This document shows, piece by piece, positions 1 to 11,642 of a stretch of 64,000 nt of DNA (within the stretch, counting starts at the first letter, position 1; the number at the start of each line of letters is the position of its first letter). The notes beneath the pieces are model-generated. The model saw nothing but the letters and a program-made list of their open reading frames with translations, had not been told where the DNA came from and made no database searches. This DNA is from Chrysophaeum taylorii. Lineage: Eukaryota > Sar > Pelagophyceae > Pelagomonadales > Pelagomonadaceae. The stretch lies in contig JAQMWT010000309.1 of NCBI GenBank assembly GCA_029834535.1, positions 310,001-374,000 of the forward strand. Reading direction: 5' to 3'. The translations under genes and the position numbers were made by a program.

Positions 1-300
1 AGCTGCCCGCCGCACAACGACCGTCAAAGCAAAAGGTCGGCCGCCGAAGTATAGTTTCTGCGGGAGAAGTTTTTCGAGTTTGATGATTCTCGCGGGATGT
101 CGAACAGCGAGCGTGAGCAAGCGGCCGAGGATATACTGCCACGAACAACGCCGAGTTCTCGTTCAAATTGGAGATGATCGAGTCATAGCTGCTAACACCA
201 TCCACTCGTTGTTGCCTCGGGCGCTACAGAACGCGTCAGCTGTCTCAAACTTTGAGAGGCGCATTAAATCCGACGGCGACGTCGTTAAATTCGAGCTCAA

Positions 301-400
301 GTCATCGCGCGCGGCGCGACAATAAGTCATCGCGCGCGGCGCGACAATAAGTCATCGCGCGCGGCGCGACAATAAGTCATCGCGCGCGGCGCGACAATAA
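301..400. repeat. 25-bp perfect tandem repeat, four copies
   Basis: Four identical 25-bp units follow one another at 301, 326, 351 and 376. Each contains a CG-only palindromic core (GCGCGCGGCGCG) and ends in AATAA. No gene is evident around it. Confidence 0.95.
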
Positions 401-1999
401 AATCTGGTCGCACTTGTCGGTCTTTGAACAGCGAATATTGTTAGTCTAGTGTTGTATTCCCGAGTCGCTATCTCGTTCGATCCTCGCGCGGGCTCTATCG
501 CGGTCGTCCTCGATCCCTCGCGCTTTTTCCGCGCCGAACAACTCGATCGCGACGACGACGTTCTCCCGTTTGCCACTGCCTTTCGAGAATCGCCCGAGAC
601 CGTTTTTAGGGTGGGCGCTTTTTCCAGGAAATCAAGCAAGCGGGCATGTTGAGCCCCCTTCAGAAACTACCAGCACGAAGCGCTGCTGCTGTATTCATTT
701 CGGTTTGTTCGCGGGAGTCGACGTCGCCCTTTCTTCGTCCCCAAAGTTGCGACCAATACTCTCTGCTACCACGCCGAGGCAGGCTCTGCGCGGCTTCGGC
801 ACGTATACGTCGTTACCGCGACCGATAAAGTTCTGGCGACTCCTGGAAAGCAGGGTAAGAAAAAAAAGCTACATCACAACGTCCAACGCGTGCAGCACGA
901 ACATCCATCCCTCCGGCTACCGCCCCTGCATTTACTATTTGCGTGCCCATCGATAGCCTTGTTGTTTCGAATGCGAGGGGGGCTCTTTCTTTCCGTCGTC
1001 TCCATCAGAGTAGCAATCCGTTCATCAGAGTAGATAGGCAACATCAGATTCTCGTCGTCGTCGTCGTCGTTTAATTTTTTTGTGCACCAGGAACTTACTT
1101 CGTCGGCTACTACGCACACCTACCTGGGGTGGCCAGCGCGGCATGCCACATGACTTGGCCAAAACCTGCGTGGTCGCGGCGCTGACGTGAATCGAAGGTG
1201 TCTGTGCCAACTATTTTTTGAACACCGAGGCCGGGCGTGGCGCGCTGTGGCGTTACCGCCCTCAGCCTCCGGCAGCCCAGGAAGCTAGGCCGCCCGCGCC
1301 GGACATCTCACACTTCGTCTCAAGTACGTCCGGCGGTAGCATGCGTCCGGCCTGCGGGCGGGGCCCATCCTCTCTTCCCCCGCGCCCCCCGGCGCGCGGC
1401 GATAACCTCGGGATCCTTTTTTCAACAAACACACTGCGTGTAGTAGGTCTTTTTTTATTGTAGTCGACCAACAAAAAACTTATTACCCTCGAACCTTACC
1501 CCAAACCGCCCGACGCGTATGATTTTTTGACATAGAAGCGGCCTCGCGAGTCGGCTGGGGAAGAAAAAAATAAGAACCTTTTTCCTTGTCGCTGCTCGAC
1601 AGGCGGGCGGGGATCCATCGCCAAGGGGGTGGGAAGGTTGAAGGGTGGCATAGAGAGCAGCGAGCCCAAGAAGGCGAGCGTCTTGAGAGTTGCTCGGTGC
1701 TATCGAGCGTCGCGAGGATTTTTAAATGTCGACTAGTGGCAAGGGCTCGGACGCTGAACAGCGAAACTACCCTGTCGTTGTCTACGCGCGTTGCGGCGGC
1801 GTAGTCGGCTTCGGAACTGCTGGATTCCCTTCTTAGTTTCGTTAGCTGCGGTTGAGCCACAGGACTTTGCGATCGCGACGCCGGGGAGGACGACCCCGAG
1901 CGCCACGCGGGCTCGCAGATCTGCACCCGCACCCGGGAGCACCGTAGGAGTCGCTGCCGCTGCGAGGTGACAGCCAATGTCGGGTCTTCCTGCCACTTT
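401..1999. other. No supported gene
   Basis: Only short overlapping open frames on both strands, with no recognisable domain. At about 1300-1400 there is a GC-rich module whose plus-strand translation includes SGGSMRPACGRGPSSL. A related version lies at 30290-30370 (minus) and a diverged one near 24060-24150, so it looks like a fragment of a dispersed element rather than a gene. Confidence 0.6.
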
Positions 2000-4900
2000 G
2001 AACGACAAAAGTGGCCTTTTCATTAGGCATCAAATTTTTTTGAACCGAAGAACAAAATCGCGCCAAAAAATCGTGCTCTCAGCCAGGCTCTCTTCGTCGG
2101 CGGACTCGACGTGGGGGCAGCAGCATGCTCGGCCGGGCCGCCGCGGGCTTATCTTGAGCTGGCGCTGGCATCGGAGGCAGAGGCATATCGACGCGGGAGC
2201 GGGCTTCTTCGATTCGATTCGATTCGGGCATTCTCCTCGTCGTTCTTGCCGCCGTGGCCATAGATGAAGGACTTGAGCTTGCCAGGAAGGAGCTTTGACG
2301 GCGGCGGCGGCGATTGCCCGCTCGGCGGCACGGATCTCAGAGCGGCGCGTCACCTTCGCTGTGTCCTTGGCGGCGGCGGCGGCCTCCTCCTCCTCGAGCA
2401 AGGAAGTCTCGTACTCGGTGACGCAGTTTCCAAATTTGTTGTTGTTCCGGGAGTCACCTGCGACGGCGTTTGGGGTGGGGAACGAGGGCCGCTCTCGACC
2501 ACCGGAGCCGTCGTGAGAAGCGAAGCGCCCCGCCCACCACCTTAATTTCTTCCTCCATCTTTTGGGCGGACGCGGCTGAAGTCGCGTCGTCCAGAGCGGA
2601 AAGGAGGGCGACTGCGAGGTAAGAAGGCCTCGCCGTCGGTCGTCCGGTCCAAGTTGGTGCTAGGGGCCACCTTGGTCTACCGTCAACGTTGGATCGCACT
2701 GTAATAATAAATGACGTCCTGAATGATGAAAAAGCCAGCGTCACGGCTCGAAAAAGGGCCTCGACGATGATAAGCGGCCGCGGTACCTGCCACGCTCGCG
2801 GAGCGAAGAGGAAATCTGTCATCAGCCTGTCTACGATCGACGTGGCCATTGGGCACGTCGAACTGCTTGATTCCAACGCGGGTCGCGACCGGTGGTGCGC
2901 AAGCCGCCCGACCTTACGCGACGAAGAAGCGACGCGAGGCTCCTGTCCCGGCATTGCGAGTCTGGCGAAGACGCATTCTGGCGCCAACTCTTTCGGGTTG
3001 AGATGCGCCAGCCGTCGGCGGCGGCAACGGCCCGTCTCGTGATGCGCGGCTCCGCGTCGTGGTCATCAGGATTGTCGTTGGTGTTCGGGCGGGAAAGAAA
3101 CCCGGCGACGGTAACCGCCCGTTTCCAAACAAGCCGATCAGTGATCTGCTCTGCTCTGCTCTGCTCTGCTCGAAGGGGACGGTGACGTTGGTGGCTGGCT
3201 CGCGTCGTCCGGACTGGTTGCGCGCGAACTTGCACAAATCGACGAACGTATTTTTGTCGTAGTCGACGGGACCGTTCTGGATCTCGGTCGAGTGCCGCAG
3301 GTCCTCGACTTGGCGCGGACGCGGCTCAGCTTCTGGCTGCGGTGGCTGGACGTTGAAGCGCTAATTGATCCGGCGGATGAAAGCGCGGTAGATCGACCTC
3401 GGTGGTCCGCGAGAACTCCTCTTTCATATTTTGGATTCGATCGCCGTCTTCCGTCCTCGATCGAACGGCGCCCGCTTCGGGTGGATCACGGCACGTTGGC
3501 CGTCTCCATCACACAGTGGGAGTGCTCGCCGGCCACGCTGATGCAGTTCCACAAACCAGTGGCGTTTGTCGGGGCATCCTTCTCGAGCTACTGCTTCGTC
3601 GTGCTTAGGCTTTGGGCTGGCCGAAGTTTTTGTTAGCCAGGCCGCAGATGATGTGGTGGGCGCCGCCCAGCTCGCCGTTCCAGTCGTAGAGGGGTGGCGT
3701 TGTTGGAGCCGCGGATCTATAATCACCGCGCGCGATGGAGCGTCTGCTGCCTCGCGTCGGCGCCGGCTGGTCTTCCGTCGCGACTGACGCGTTGTCGACG
3801 TTCAAGTCAATGGTTGCCAGGACGGCTCGAGCCACGCGCTGCGGGAGCCTAGTCTCGTCCAGGCCAAGGGTGGTGATAAAAATGAGCAATCGAGGCGGGA
3901 TTCGGAGACCAGTGCCGCGAGAACCGTACGGCTGAGGGGTCGGCCTGCCAGCGAGGACGGTGGCTACGGGCATGAGGACGGTCGGTGATGTCCGCCGCCG
4001 CCCTGAGATACTCGTAGAAGGCGCTGACTCTGCGGGCGCGATGTTGACAACGAGCTCGTCAGGGATCCGCTCCGCGAGATCGTTGCATACGCCGACGCGC
4101 AAACAAACAAACAAACTCGCAGCTGAGATGTTGATTGGCAAGCATCGGAGCTGCCCGATCCTGATGGAGTCTGCACAGTCGCTGCCAAACACTAGATTTT
4201 CAAGCCAGTTCCCGAGCTCCTTGCCAACGTTTTTGGCCGGCCACCTTGTTCGAAAACGGGTAGAGCCAACAAGCGCCGTCGGCGCGCGGTCCCAGCCATC
4301 GAGAGTAGTCGCAGATCACGCTGCGGGTCGGTCCCGGCCACATTGACCCCGAGCTTGTACCAGCCGATCTTGGAAATCGGCGGCGTCTTCGTCACGCCGC
4401 GCTTGAAATAGAGGTCCTAGGACAAGTCCGAAGTCCGTACGCCGGCTCAGAGACGTATGCCTACCGAGGGAGACGAGGATGCCGAAGATGCGCATAAAGG
4501 AATCCTTGGTGCCCTCGCGAAAAAAAGACATCGACGACCGCCTCGATCATTTGTAGGTATGCGGCTGACGCCGAATTGCCCAGGCAGACGAGCTTTATTT
4601 ACGTCGAGGATCGTGTCTTGGAACTCTAATAAGTCGCGAACTGGGGGGGGTATAGCTATCTTTATCCCGGCAGGTGAAGAAAAAGGTCACCGCCGCCGCA
4701 GAGAGGCCGCTGGAACATGCTTTGGGCCGACCGGAGGAGCGCACGAAGGCGGTTTATGGTGACGTCCGCCGACAACGGCTCGCCGCCTTTGACCAGATGG
4801 TGGGCGAGCTCCTGGTACAGGGTTCTCCACTGTAGGCCGTCGCCTCGTCAATAAACGAATCCCAAGACGGCATCGCCGCCAAAAATGCTTCCACGATCTT

Positions 4901-5140
4901 CTTTGCCGGCGACCGTCTTGGCCGCATCAATCGCCAGCACGGCCGGTGAAGTCGGCGCCGGACATGGTCGCTGCCGTTCGAATCGCAAAGGCCCGCGAGA
5001 CAGCGAGTTCGTGTGAGATTGCGAGTCGACGCAGTATGTGCACCGATATAGAGCTTTTTTTGCGCTCCGCCTGATTTGACTCCTTCTCACGGTTGGTGGA
5101 GGAGAGAGTGGACGCCCGGTCATTATTTCTTCCATTCTAA
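2000..5140 (-). pseudogene. Decayed coding remnant of unknown family
   Basis: The minus strand holds several short stretches that read like real protein but lie in different frames and are separated by stops. Examples are around 4850-4960, around 4316-4600 (VVDVFFREGTKDSFMRIFG-like) and around 3605-4190 (LLIFITTLGLDETRLPQRVA-like). The pattern suggests an old gene or transposon ORF broken by frameshifts. I do not recognise the family. A TGCTC microsatellite sits at 3146-3171. Confidence 0.3.
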
Positions 5141-5572
5141 CGGAATTGGCGGAACCTTCAGTTGCTTTTTTCTTGTTTTTCTGGGCAGGCTATCATCAAG
5201 CGAAGAAACCAGAAAATGAAGCATTCTCTAATTTCTCCCGGCGGTGCCATGCAAGTTGCAGGGCCGCTCCTATTCATTTTGGGTTTGATTCGATTTGCGT
5301 CATGCAAGTTGTCGAAATATTGCCGATAGTTTGACGTCAAGACGGTCGGTCTCGAGGGGCTGGCTTCGGGGGATGTGCCGCGCTCGTGCCGAAGGGAGGT
5401 GCCACGTAAGAGCAGAGTGTCTGCCCACATCTGTATCCCGGCGTACTTTTGCTCGAACTAAAAAGCCGCGTCAGTCACAACAACCCAGAGCCGTCTCGGT
5501 TCGGGCCGGCTTGCTGGCTTGGAGAAGGGCCTGTCGACTTTTTGTCTGGTCTGCAGTGTCTGCTTGGACGGA

Positions 5573-5596
5573 CAGAGCAGAGCAGAGCAGAGCAGA
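5573..5596. repeat. AGAGC pentanucleotide microsatellite
   Basis: About five tandem copies of AGAGC. The same unit on the other strand is at 3146-3171. It belongs to a set of 5-bp repeats seen throughout the window. Confidence 0.9.
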
Positions 5597-5725
5597 CGGA
5601 CGGACGGGCGGGAATTCGCCGTGGTGGCCTCCTTCCTGATTTGATTGATTTTGGCCGCCCGCAAGCCCGGCCGGCCGCGAAGAAGCAGCACAAGCACCCT
5701 GATCGTCGTCTTTGTGTTGAGCAAG

Positions 5726-6772
5726 ACAAGTGCAGGCCAGTAAGTTCACCTAGTCCCAATCTCTAACCCCAGCAAGTTCACCTGTTTCTATTAAGTTCAC
5801 CTAGTCCAAATCTCTAACCCCAGCAAATTCGGCGTAAACCCAATCTCTAACCCCAGTAAGTTCGGCGTAAACTAACACCCACTCTCCTTTGAGCTCGTCG
5901 CTCTCACTCCCGCCAATCTAAGCCGCTTTGATCCGCACACGCCGCTAAGCTTTGAGTTTACTCTAAAAGCCCCAGTAAGTTCACACTCGGTCTCAGTAAG
6001 TTCACCTGGTCACTAAGTTCACCTAGCCCCAATCTCTAACCCCAGTAAGTTCACCTGGTTCCAGTAAGTTCACCTGGTCCCAGTAAGTTAACCTATAGTG
6101 CGCGTGTAAACGCCGGGAGGGGGCTTATCGGTATTGCGCAGCACGTGTGGAGTAGGGTGGAGTCGTCGACCAAGAAGAGGATATCCTCGGGGTTAGTTGC
6201 CGATCGACAGAGAGCCACGTAGAGCTGGACGTGGCAGTAGACGGGCTTCGCCAAGAGGACGCCGACCTCGCGGGGCGTCTGGCCCTGGCTCTTGGTGATC
6301 GTTTGGCGTCGGCGGGCCTTAAGGGATACAGGTTGGAGGAGCCTCGGTGACAACGACACGATCGATCATGTATCTGGTACCGTTGCAGTGGCCGTGCGAC
6401 GGGTCGAGGTTGCGAAGACCGTAAGCTCGCGATCAAAGTCAGCATACCGTTGGTTGTCAGGGAGTTGAAAACTCTACTGTAAAGAGCGAGGCGTCGTCTT
6501 CCGACCCAGCCTAGTCAGCCGAAAAGAACTCCGACGCCTCGTCTCCGGGAAAAAAAAGGCCGCGGTCATGCGCGCGTTGTCAGCATCGACAACATCGTTT
6601 CGACGGGGCGTGAGAATGGCGCGCTGAAAGAACCGCCGCGGGTCGTGGAAACAGTCTGCGAGGTCGCCGTAGACGGCTTTGAGGATCAATGCCTGCTGGC
6701 TCGCGGGCCTACATGATCCTTAACCTAAGTAGGGGGACAAACAGACAAACATCTGTCGATTAGTAGTTAGGA
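5726..6772 (-). mobile_element. Helitron-type relic H1 with Pif1 helicase C-terminus
   Basis: Read on the minus strand, the element starts near 6772 with TCCTAACTACTAATCG and ends near 5726 with GGCCTGCACTTGT. The interior (about 6093-6690) encodes pieces of a Pif1-like helicase: RAILTPRRNDVVDADNA, then TKSQGQTPREVGVLL and QLYVALCR. These match helicase motifs V and VI of Helitron Rep/helicase proteins. The reading frame is broken and the Rep domain is missing. The 3' side carries an array of a motif related to AGTAAGTTCACCTGGTCCC. This is a non-autonomous, decayed copy; Helitron assignment is by helicase type and ends, so a Helentron-like variant is possible. Confidence 0.75.
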
Positions 6773-7002
6773 AGCGAAGGTGCCCCAATTTCGAGAGGGC
6801 TCGGATGGTGTCGAACGCCGAGGTCAACGTGAAGGTAAAATTACTAATGAGTGAAGGTAAAATTACTATTGAAATTGTTCCCTTAAGTTGCCTTGAGGCT
6901 TGAGGCTTAAGGTTGGCGTGTCGTCGGTTTACGCATGTGGACGCGCGGTGACGCCATGTTCACCACGGAGAAAAAAGGCTCGGAGATGACGTTTGTTTGA
7001 TT
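6773..7002. other. Spacer between Helitron relics H1 and H2
   Basis: Contains a duplicated AT-rich phrase (GTGAAGGTAAAATTACTA) near 6830-6865 and no open frame of note. Confidence 0.6.
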
Positions 7003-8394
7003 TCTTAACTACCAATCGACAGATGTTTGTCTGTCTGTTTGTCTTTAAATGTCCACTGTTAAGAGGGGGGTGTTTGTTTGTCTGTCCCTCGATTTAGGGT
7101 AAGGATCAGGTAGGCGCGAGAGTAAGGATCAGGTAGGCGCGAGAGGCAGACAGTGATCCTCCAAGCCGTCTACGGCGACCTCGCAGACTATTTCCACGAG
7201 CCGCGACGGCTCTTTCAGCGCGCCATTCTCACGCCCCGTCGAAACGATGTTGTCGATGCTGACAACGCGCACATGACCGCGGCCTTTTTTTCCCGGAGAC
7301 GAGGCGTCGGAGTTCTTTTCGGCTGACTAGGCTGGGTCGGAAGACGACGCCTCGCTCTTTACAGTAGAGTTTTCAACTCCCTGACAACCAACGGCATGCT
7401 GGCTTTGATCGCGAGCTTAATGTCTTCGCAACCTCGACCCGTCGCACGGCCACTGCAACGGTACCAGATACATGATCGATCGTGTCGTTGTCACCGAGGC
7501 TCCTCCAACCTGTATCCCTTAAGGCCCGCCTACGCCAAACGATCAACAAGAGCCAGGGCCAGACGCCCCGCGAGGTCGGCGTCCTCTTTCCCAAGCCCGT
7601 CTTCTGCCACGTCCAGCTCTACGTGGCTCTCTGTCGATCGGCATCCCCGAGGAGATATACTCATCTGGGTCGATGACTCCACCCTACCCCACACGTGCTG
7701 CGCAATACCGATAAGCCCCCCCCCGGCGTGTACACGCGCACTATAGGTGAACTCTACTGGGACCACGTGAACTTACTGGGGTTTGAGATTGGGACTAGGT
7801 GAACTGAGTGACCAGGTGAAACTGGGACCAGGTGAACATACTGGGGTTTTTAGAGTAAAGGGTTTTTAGAAAAAACTCAAAGGTTGGCGGCGCGTGCGGA
7901 TCAAAGCAGCTTAGATTGGCGGAGGCGAGAGCGACGAGCTCAAAGGAGTTGGTGTGAGCTAGGTGAACTTACTGACCCGGTGAACAAACAAACAAACAAA
8001 CAAACAAACAGACAGACAAACAACCCCACAAACCCACCCACATCCTTCATGCTCCCCACACACACCCCCCTCTTAGCAGTCGACATTCAAAGACAGAAAA
8101 ACATCTCTCATACCCCACAAACCCACCCACATCCTTCATGCTCCCCCCACACACCCCCCTCTTAGCAGTCGACATTTAAAGACAGACAAACAACCCACCC
8201 ACATCCTTCATGCTCCCCACACACACCCCCCTCTTAGCAGTCGACATTTAAAGACAGACAAACACACCTCTTAGCAGTCGACATTTAAAGACAGACAAAC
8301 ATCTGTCGATTAGTAGTTAAGACTTACTGGGACCAGGTGAACTTACTGGGGTTAGAGATTGGGACTAGGTGAACTTACTGGCCTGCACTTGTAG
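7003..8394 (+). mobile_element. Helitron-type relic H2 with Pif1 helicase C-terminus
   Basis: Plus-strand copy starting TCTTAACTACCAATCG at 7003 and ending GGCCTGCACTTGTAG near 8394. The helicase remnant lies at about 7200-7746: ILTPRRNDVVDADNA, INKSQGQTPREVGVLFPKPV and QLYVALCRSASP. Its frame is interrupted between the two blocks. Between about 7983 and 8323 a minus-strand fragment of the family's own 5' end interrupts the 3' repeat array, and that fragment is itself tandemly duplicated (see separate entry). Confidence 0.75.
7983..8323 (-). repeat. Nested Helitron 5'-end fragment with tandem copies
   Basis: An (AAAC)n/(AGAC)n tract is followed by three to four imperfect copies of a segment containing CATCCTTCATGCTCCCCACA and TCTTAGCAGTCGACATT. 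It closes with the family 5' terminus (minus TCTTAACTACTAATCG) at 8323. It is embedded in the 3' repeat array of H2. Confidence 0.8.
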
Positions 8395-8408
8395 TGAATA
8401 ATAAGAAG

Positions 8409-9599
8409 ACAAGTGCAGGCCAGTAAGTTCACCTAGTCCCAATCTCTAACCCCAGTAAATTCGGTGTAAACCCAATCTCTAACCCCAGTAAGTTCGGCGT
8501 AAACCCGCACCCACTCACACCACTCTCCTTCGAGCTCGTCGCTCTCACTCCCGCCAATCTAAGCCGCTTTGATCCGCACACGCCGCTAAGCTTTGAGTTT
8601 ACTCTAAAAGCCCCAGTAAGTTCACACTTGGTCTCAGTAAGTTCACCTGGTCACTAAGTTCACCTAGCCCCAATCTCTAACCCCAGTAAGTTCACCTGGT
8701 TCCAGTAAGTTCACCTGGTCCCAGTAAGTTAACCTATAGTGCGCGTGTAGACGCCGGGAGGGGGCTTATCGGTATTGCGCAGCACGTGTGGAGTAGGGTG
8801 GAGTCGTCGACCAAGAAGAGGATATCCTCGGGGTTAGTTGCCGATCGACAGAGAGCCACGTAGAGCTGGACGTGGCAGTAGACGGGCTTCGCCAAGAGGA
8901 CGCCGACCTCGCGGGGCGTCTGGCCCTGGCTCTTGGTGATCGTTTGGCGTCGGCGGGCTTTAAGGGATACAGGTTGGAGGAGCCTCGGTGACAACGACAC
9001 GATCGATCATGTATCTGGTACCGTTGCAGTGGCCGTGCGACGGGTCGAGGTTGCGAAGACCGTAAGCTCGCGATCAAAGTCAGCATACCGTTAGTTGTCA
9101 GGGAGTTGAAAACTCGACTGTAAAGAGCGAGGCGTCGGCTTCCGACCCAACCTAGTCGGCCGAAAAGAACTCCGACGCCTCGTCTTCGAGAAAAAAAGGC
9201 CGCGGTCATTCATGCGCGCGTTGTCAGCATCGACAACGTCGTTTCGACGGGGCGTGAGAATGGCGCGCTGAAAGAACCGCCGCGGGTCGTGGAAACAGTC
9301 TGCGAGGTTGCCGTAGACGGCGTGGAGGATCCATGCCTGGCTCGCGTGCCTACCTGATCCTTACCCTTAATCGAGGGACAAACGGGTGGGGCCCGGCCCG
9401 TCCTCTCTTCGCCTGCCCCACGCCTCGGCGGTGACCCCGACTAGGTCCCGCGTACTTATCTCCGCCTTTCAGGCACATCCCTAATACCCCACAAACCCAC
9501 CCACATCCTTCATGCTCCCCACACACACCCCCCTCTTAGAAGTCGACACTTAGAGACAAACAGACAAACAGACAAACATCTGTCGATTAGTAGTAAGGA
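8409..9599 (-). mobile_element. Helitron-type relic H3 with Pif1 helicase C-terminus
   Basis: Minus-strand copy. The 5' end (TCCTTACTACTAATCG) is near 9599 and the 3' end (GGCCTGCACTTGT) near 8409. It is highly similar to H1 over the helicase remnant (8734-9209): TKSQGQTPREVGVLL, QLYVALCRSATN. Its 3' end faces the 3' end of H2 across about 15 bp, giving a tail-to-tail pair. The 5' part (about 9386-9440) carries the GC-rich module also seen near 1300 and 30300. Confidence 0.75.
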
Positions 9600-9647
9600 T
9601 AGATAGACTTGATCACATCACTCAGGAGGCAGACAGACAGAAGAGGG

Positions 9648-10493
9648 TTAGGGAAATCGGTCCTTCCTGCGGCGGAGTTCGGCAAAGACCATGTGATCGG
9701 GGGTGTCCGGGGGGAGGGCGAGGGCCTTGCGTACTGCGTTGATGCGGACAAAGGGGTTGGTCCTCTTCTCGAGCTCGACCGTGGTGGGGACGGTCGGGAG
9801 ACCCTTGGCGCGGTCGGCCTTGATCTCGTCGATGCGGTGGAGGAGGTCTTCGTTGTCGGTCTCTATGGTCGCCGCAAACTTGGCGTTGGCCTCGGTATAT
9901 TCGTGGGCACAAAAAAGCTTCGTATCGTCGGGGAGATCCATGAGGCGCTGGAGGGTCTTGTGGAACTGCTCCGGGGTCCCCTCGAACATGCGGCCGCAGC
10001 CAAGCGCGAAAATTGAGTCGCCGACGAAGCAGGACCGAGCGACGCTCGAGTAGTACGCGACGTGACCGAGAGTGTGGCCGCCGACGTCGATGACGTCGAG
10101 CTCGAGGGACCCGACGAGGACGCGGTCCGTGCCTTCAACGGGGACGTCGATGCCCCCGCGAACTTTGTGTTGCTCGGACCGAGGACCGACAACCACGACG
10201 CCTGGATACTTGGTCTTGAGTTCCTGGTTTCCACCCGTATGATCGGCGTGGTGGTGCGTGTTCAGGATGTGCGTCAGCTTCCAGGAGTGCTCCCGCAGAG
10301 TTGCGACGATCGGTTCGACCTCGGGCCTGGAGTCACAAAGGTCGACAGGGAATTTATTTTAAGCAAGTCCTCACGTGTCGATCGCCGCCGTCGCTCCGCT
10401 CGATGGATCGTGAAGGAGAAAGCCGTAGTTGTCTCGTAGTGCCCCGAACTGCGCGATCTTGAAGCTCGCCCCCTCGCTCCGAATGCTACCCAT
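9648..10493 (-). CDS. Hydroxyacylglutathione hydrolase (glyoxalase II), two exons
   Basis: Hydrolyses S-lactoylglutathione to glutathione and D-lactate, the second step of the glyoxalase pathway that clears methylglyoxal. Exon 1 is 10375-10493 and exon 2 is 9648-10326. The 48-nt intron at 10327-10374 starts GTGAGG, ends CTCCAG and splits a Thr codon. The spliced protein is about 265 residues, the usual length for this family. The metallo-beta-lactamase metal motif THHHADH falls at residues 63-69. It is followed by GGHTLGHV, GDSIFALGCGRMFEG and the HEYT motif, and the C-terminal helical domain is complete. The ATG at 10493 is the only Met before the conserved N-terminus; no transit peptide is obvious, so a cytosolic enzyme is likely. 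It is divergent from the gene at 10686 across 192 bp. Confidence 0.93.
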
Positions 10494-10649
10494 CACCGCC
10501 GCCAACACCCTCAGAGCCGCCGTCTTGCTAGCTTCTCTCCGCTCAACTTGCGGGGCAACATGACCCAGAACTACTTCAATTGACCGACCCAACGGCTCTA
10601 AAGAAATCAAGGCGACGACGACGTCATCGCTCCTTTTCAGACTAGACTG

Positions 10650-10682
10650 ACGTCGCCCGCCCGCCCGCCCGCCCGCCCGCCC
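10650..10682. repeat. CCCG tetranucleotide tract in a divergent promoter
   Basis: A run of CGCC/CCCG units directly upstream of the ATG at 10686, within the 192-bp shared upstream region of the glyoxalase II gene and its divergent neighbour. It probably lies in the 5' leader. Confidence 0.8.
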
Positions 10683-10685
10683 AAT

Positions 10686-11369
10686 ATGTCCGTGTTGTTC
10701 GCGCGCATGGGCAGCATGGCCGAGGTGGTGGTGAGCAAGTTGTTTCCCGCGGGCGCCGGCTGGCAGGCCTCCTCGATCCTGGCCGACCAGCTCGGCCACG
10801 CGGCCGACACGGCGACCTTCGCCGCCATCACTGGCGTCGGCGAGGGGTTAACGGTCTTCGCGGGCCACACCACCTACAACCTCGTGAAGAAAATCGTCAA
10901 GCCCGAGGTGTCGCTCGCGAGCGAGGTGGGGGTCGCCACGTGGCTCGGGTCCGCCGCGACTTGTTCCGGCGCGTCGTGGCAGCCCATCGTTAACGTGCTC
11001 CAAGCGTCGGGCATGCCCTTCGAAGTGGTGTTTGCCGGCACGTGGCTCGGCTGCGGAACCGTCTTCCTCGCCGGCCTCCGCGTCGGCCGGGTCTTGATGC
11101 CGTGGATGCCCAGCCCCGACAACGGAAACTTCAGCTCGGACGCTTTCCTTTCGATGGCTATCGGCGGAGCCACGGCCTTCTTCGTCGGCACGGACGTCGC
11201 GTATCTAAACGGAACGGGGAATTTCCTTCGACCCATCGTCGGCGTCGAAAATCTCGACTCCGACCTCATCGCCTGCATCAAGGCCGGCTCGTCGACGGCG
11301 CTCGGCTTCACCGTCGCTCAGACGGCCCAGAATCTCACCTTCCCTGCGAACACCGCCTGGTGCGACTAA
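10686..11369 (+). CDS. Uncharacterised small integral membrane protein
   Basis: An intronless 227-residue protein with clean coding character. Hydrophobic Gly/Ala-rich segments occur near residues 45-62, 78-96, 112-135, 155-175 and 200-220, suggesting four or five membrane spans or amphipathic hairpins. Motifs such as GTWLGCGTVFLAGLRVG and MAIGGATAFFVGTDVAYLNG look structured and conserved in style, and I believe related proteins occur in other algae. I cannot name the family or a function. Location is unknown: there is no clear signal peptide. The ATG follows a CCCG tract and is the first of the open frame. An A/T-rich 3' region with AATAAATAAATG follows at about 11522. Confidence 0.8.
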   Translation: MSVLFARMGSMAEVVVSKLFPAGAGWQASSILADQLGHAADTATFAAITGVGEGLTVFAGHTTYNLVKKIVKPEVSLASEVGVATWLGSAATCSGASWQPIVNVLQASGMPFEVVFAGTWLGCGTVFLAGLRVGRVLMPWMPSPDNGNFSSDAFLSMAIGGATAFFVGTDVAYLNGTGNFLRPIVGVENLDSDLIACIKAGSSTALGFTVAQTAQNLTFPANTAWCD

Positions 11370-11642
11370 ACCGTCTTCCTCCAAATGTATCTATTTCCAT
11401 CCAGCAAGATCAGTAACACAGACAAAAGGGCGGCCCCCCCTTTTTTTTATTATTAATTAATCAGGCTCTGCAGCTTCCTTCATTATACCACGTCGTGCGC
11501 ATTACCCTTCGACCACCACTAGAATAAATAAATGTCGTCGGGTGGTGGTGGTGATAGAAAGAAAAACCAACGACACCTTCACGACGACGAGCCCGCGAGA
11601 TGGGGGGAATAACCCAATCAGGCGGTCAGACGTGAGATCAGA

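Noticed and set aside
8020-8290. Regular repeats that might suggest a CRISPR-like array
   Set aside because: The units are tandem copies of a Helitron end in a eukaryotic genome, without unique spacers of constant length.
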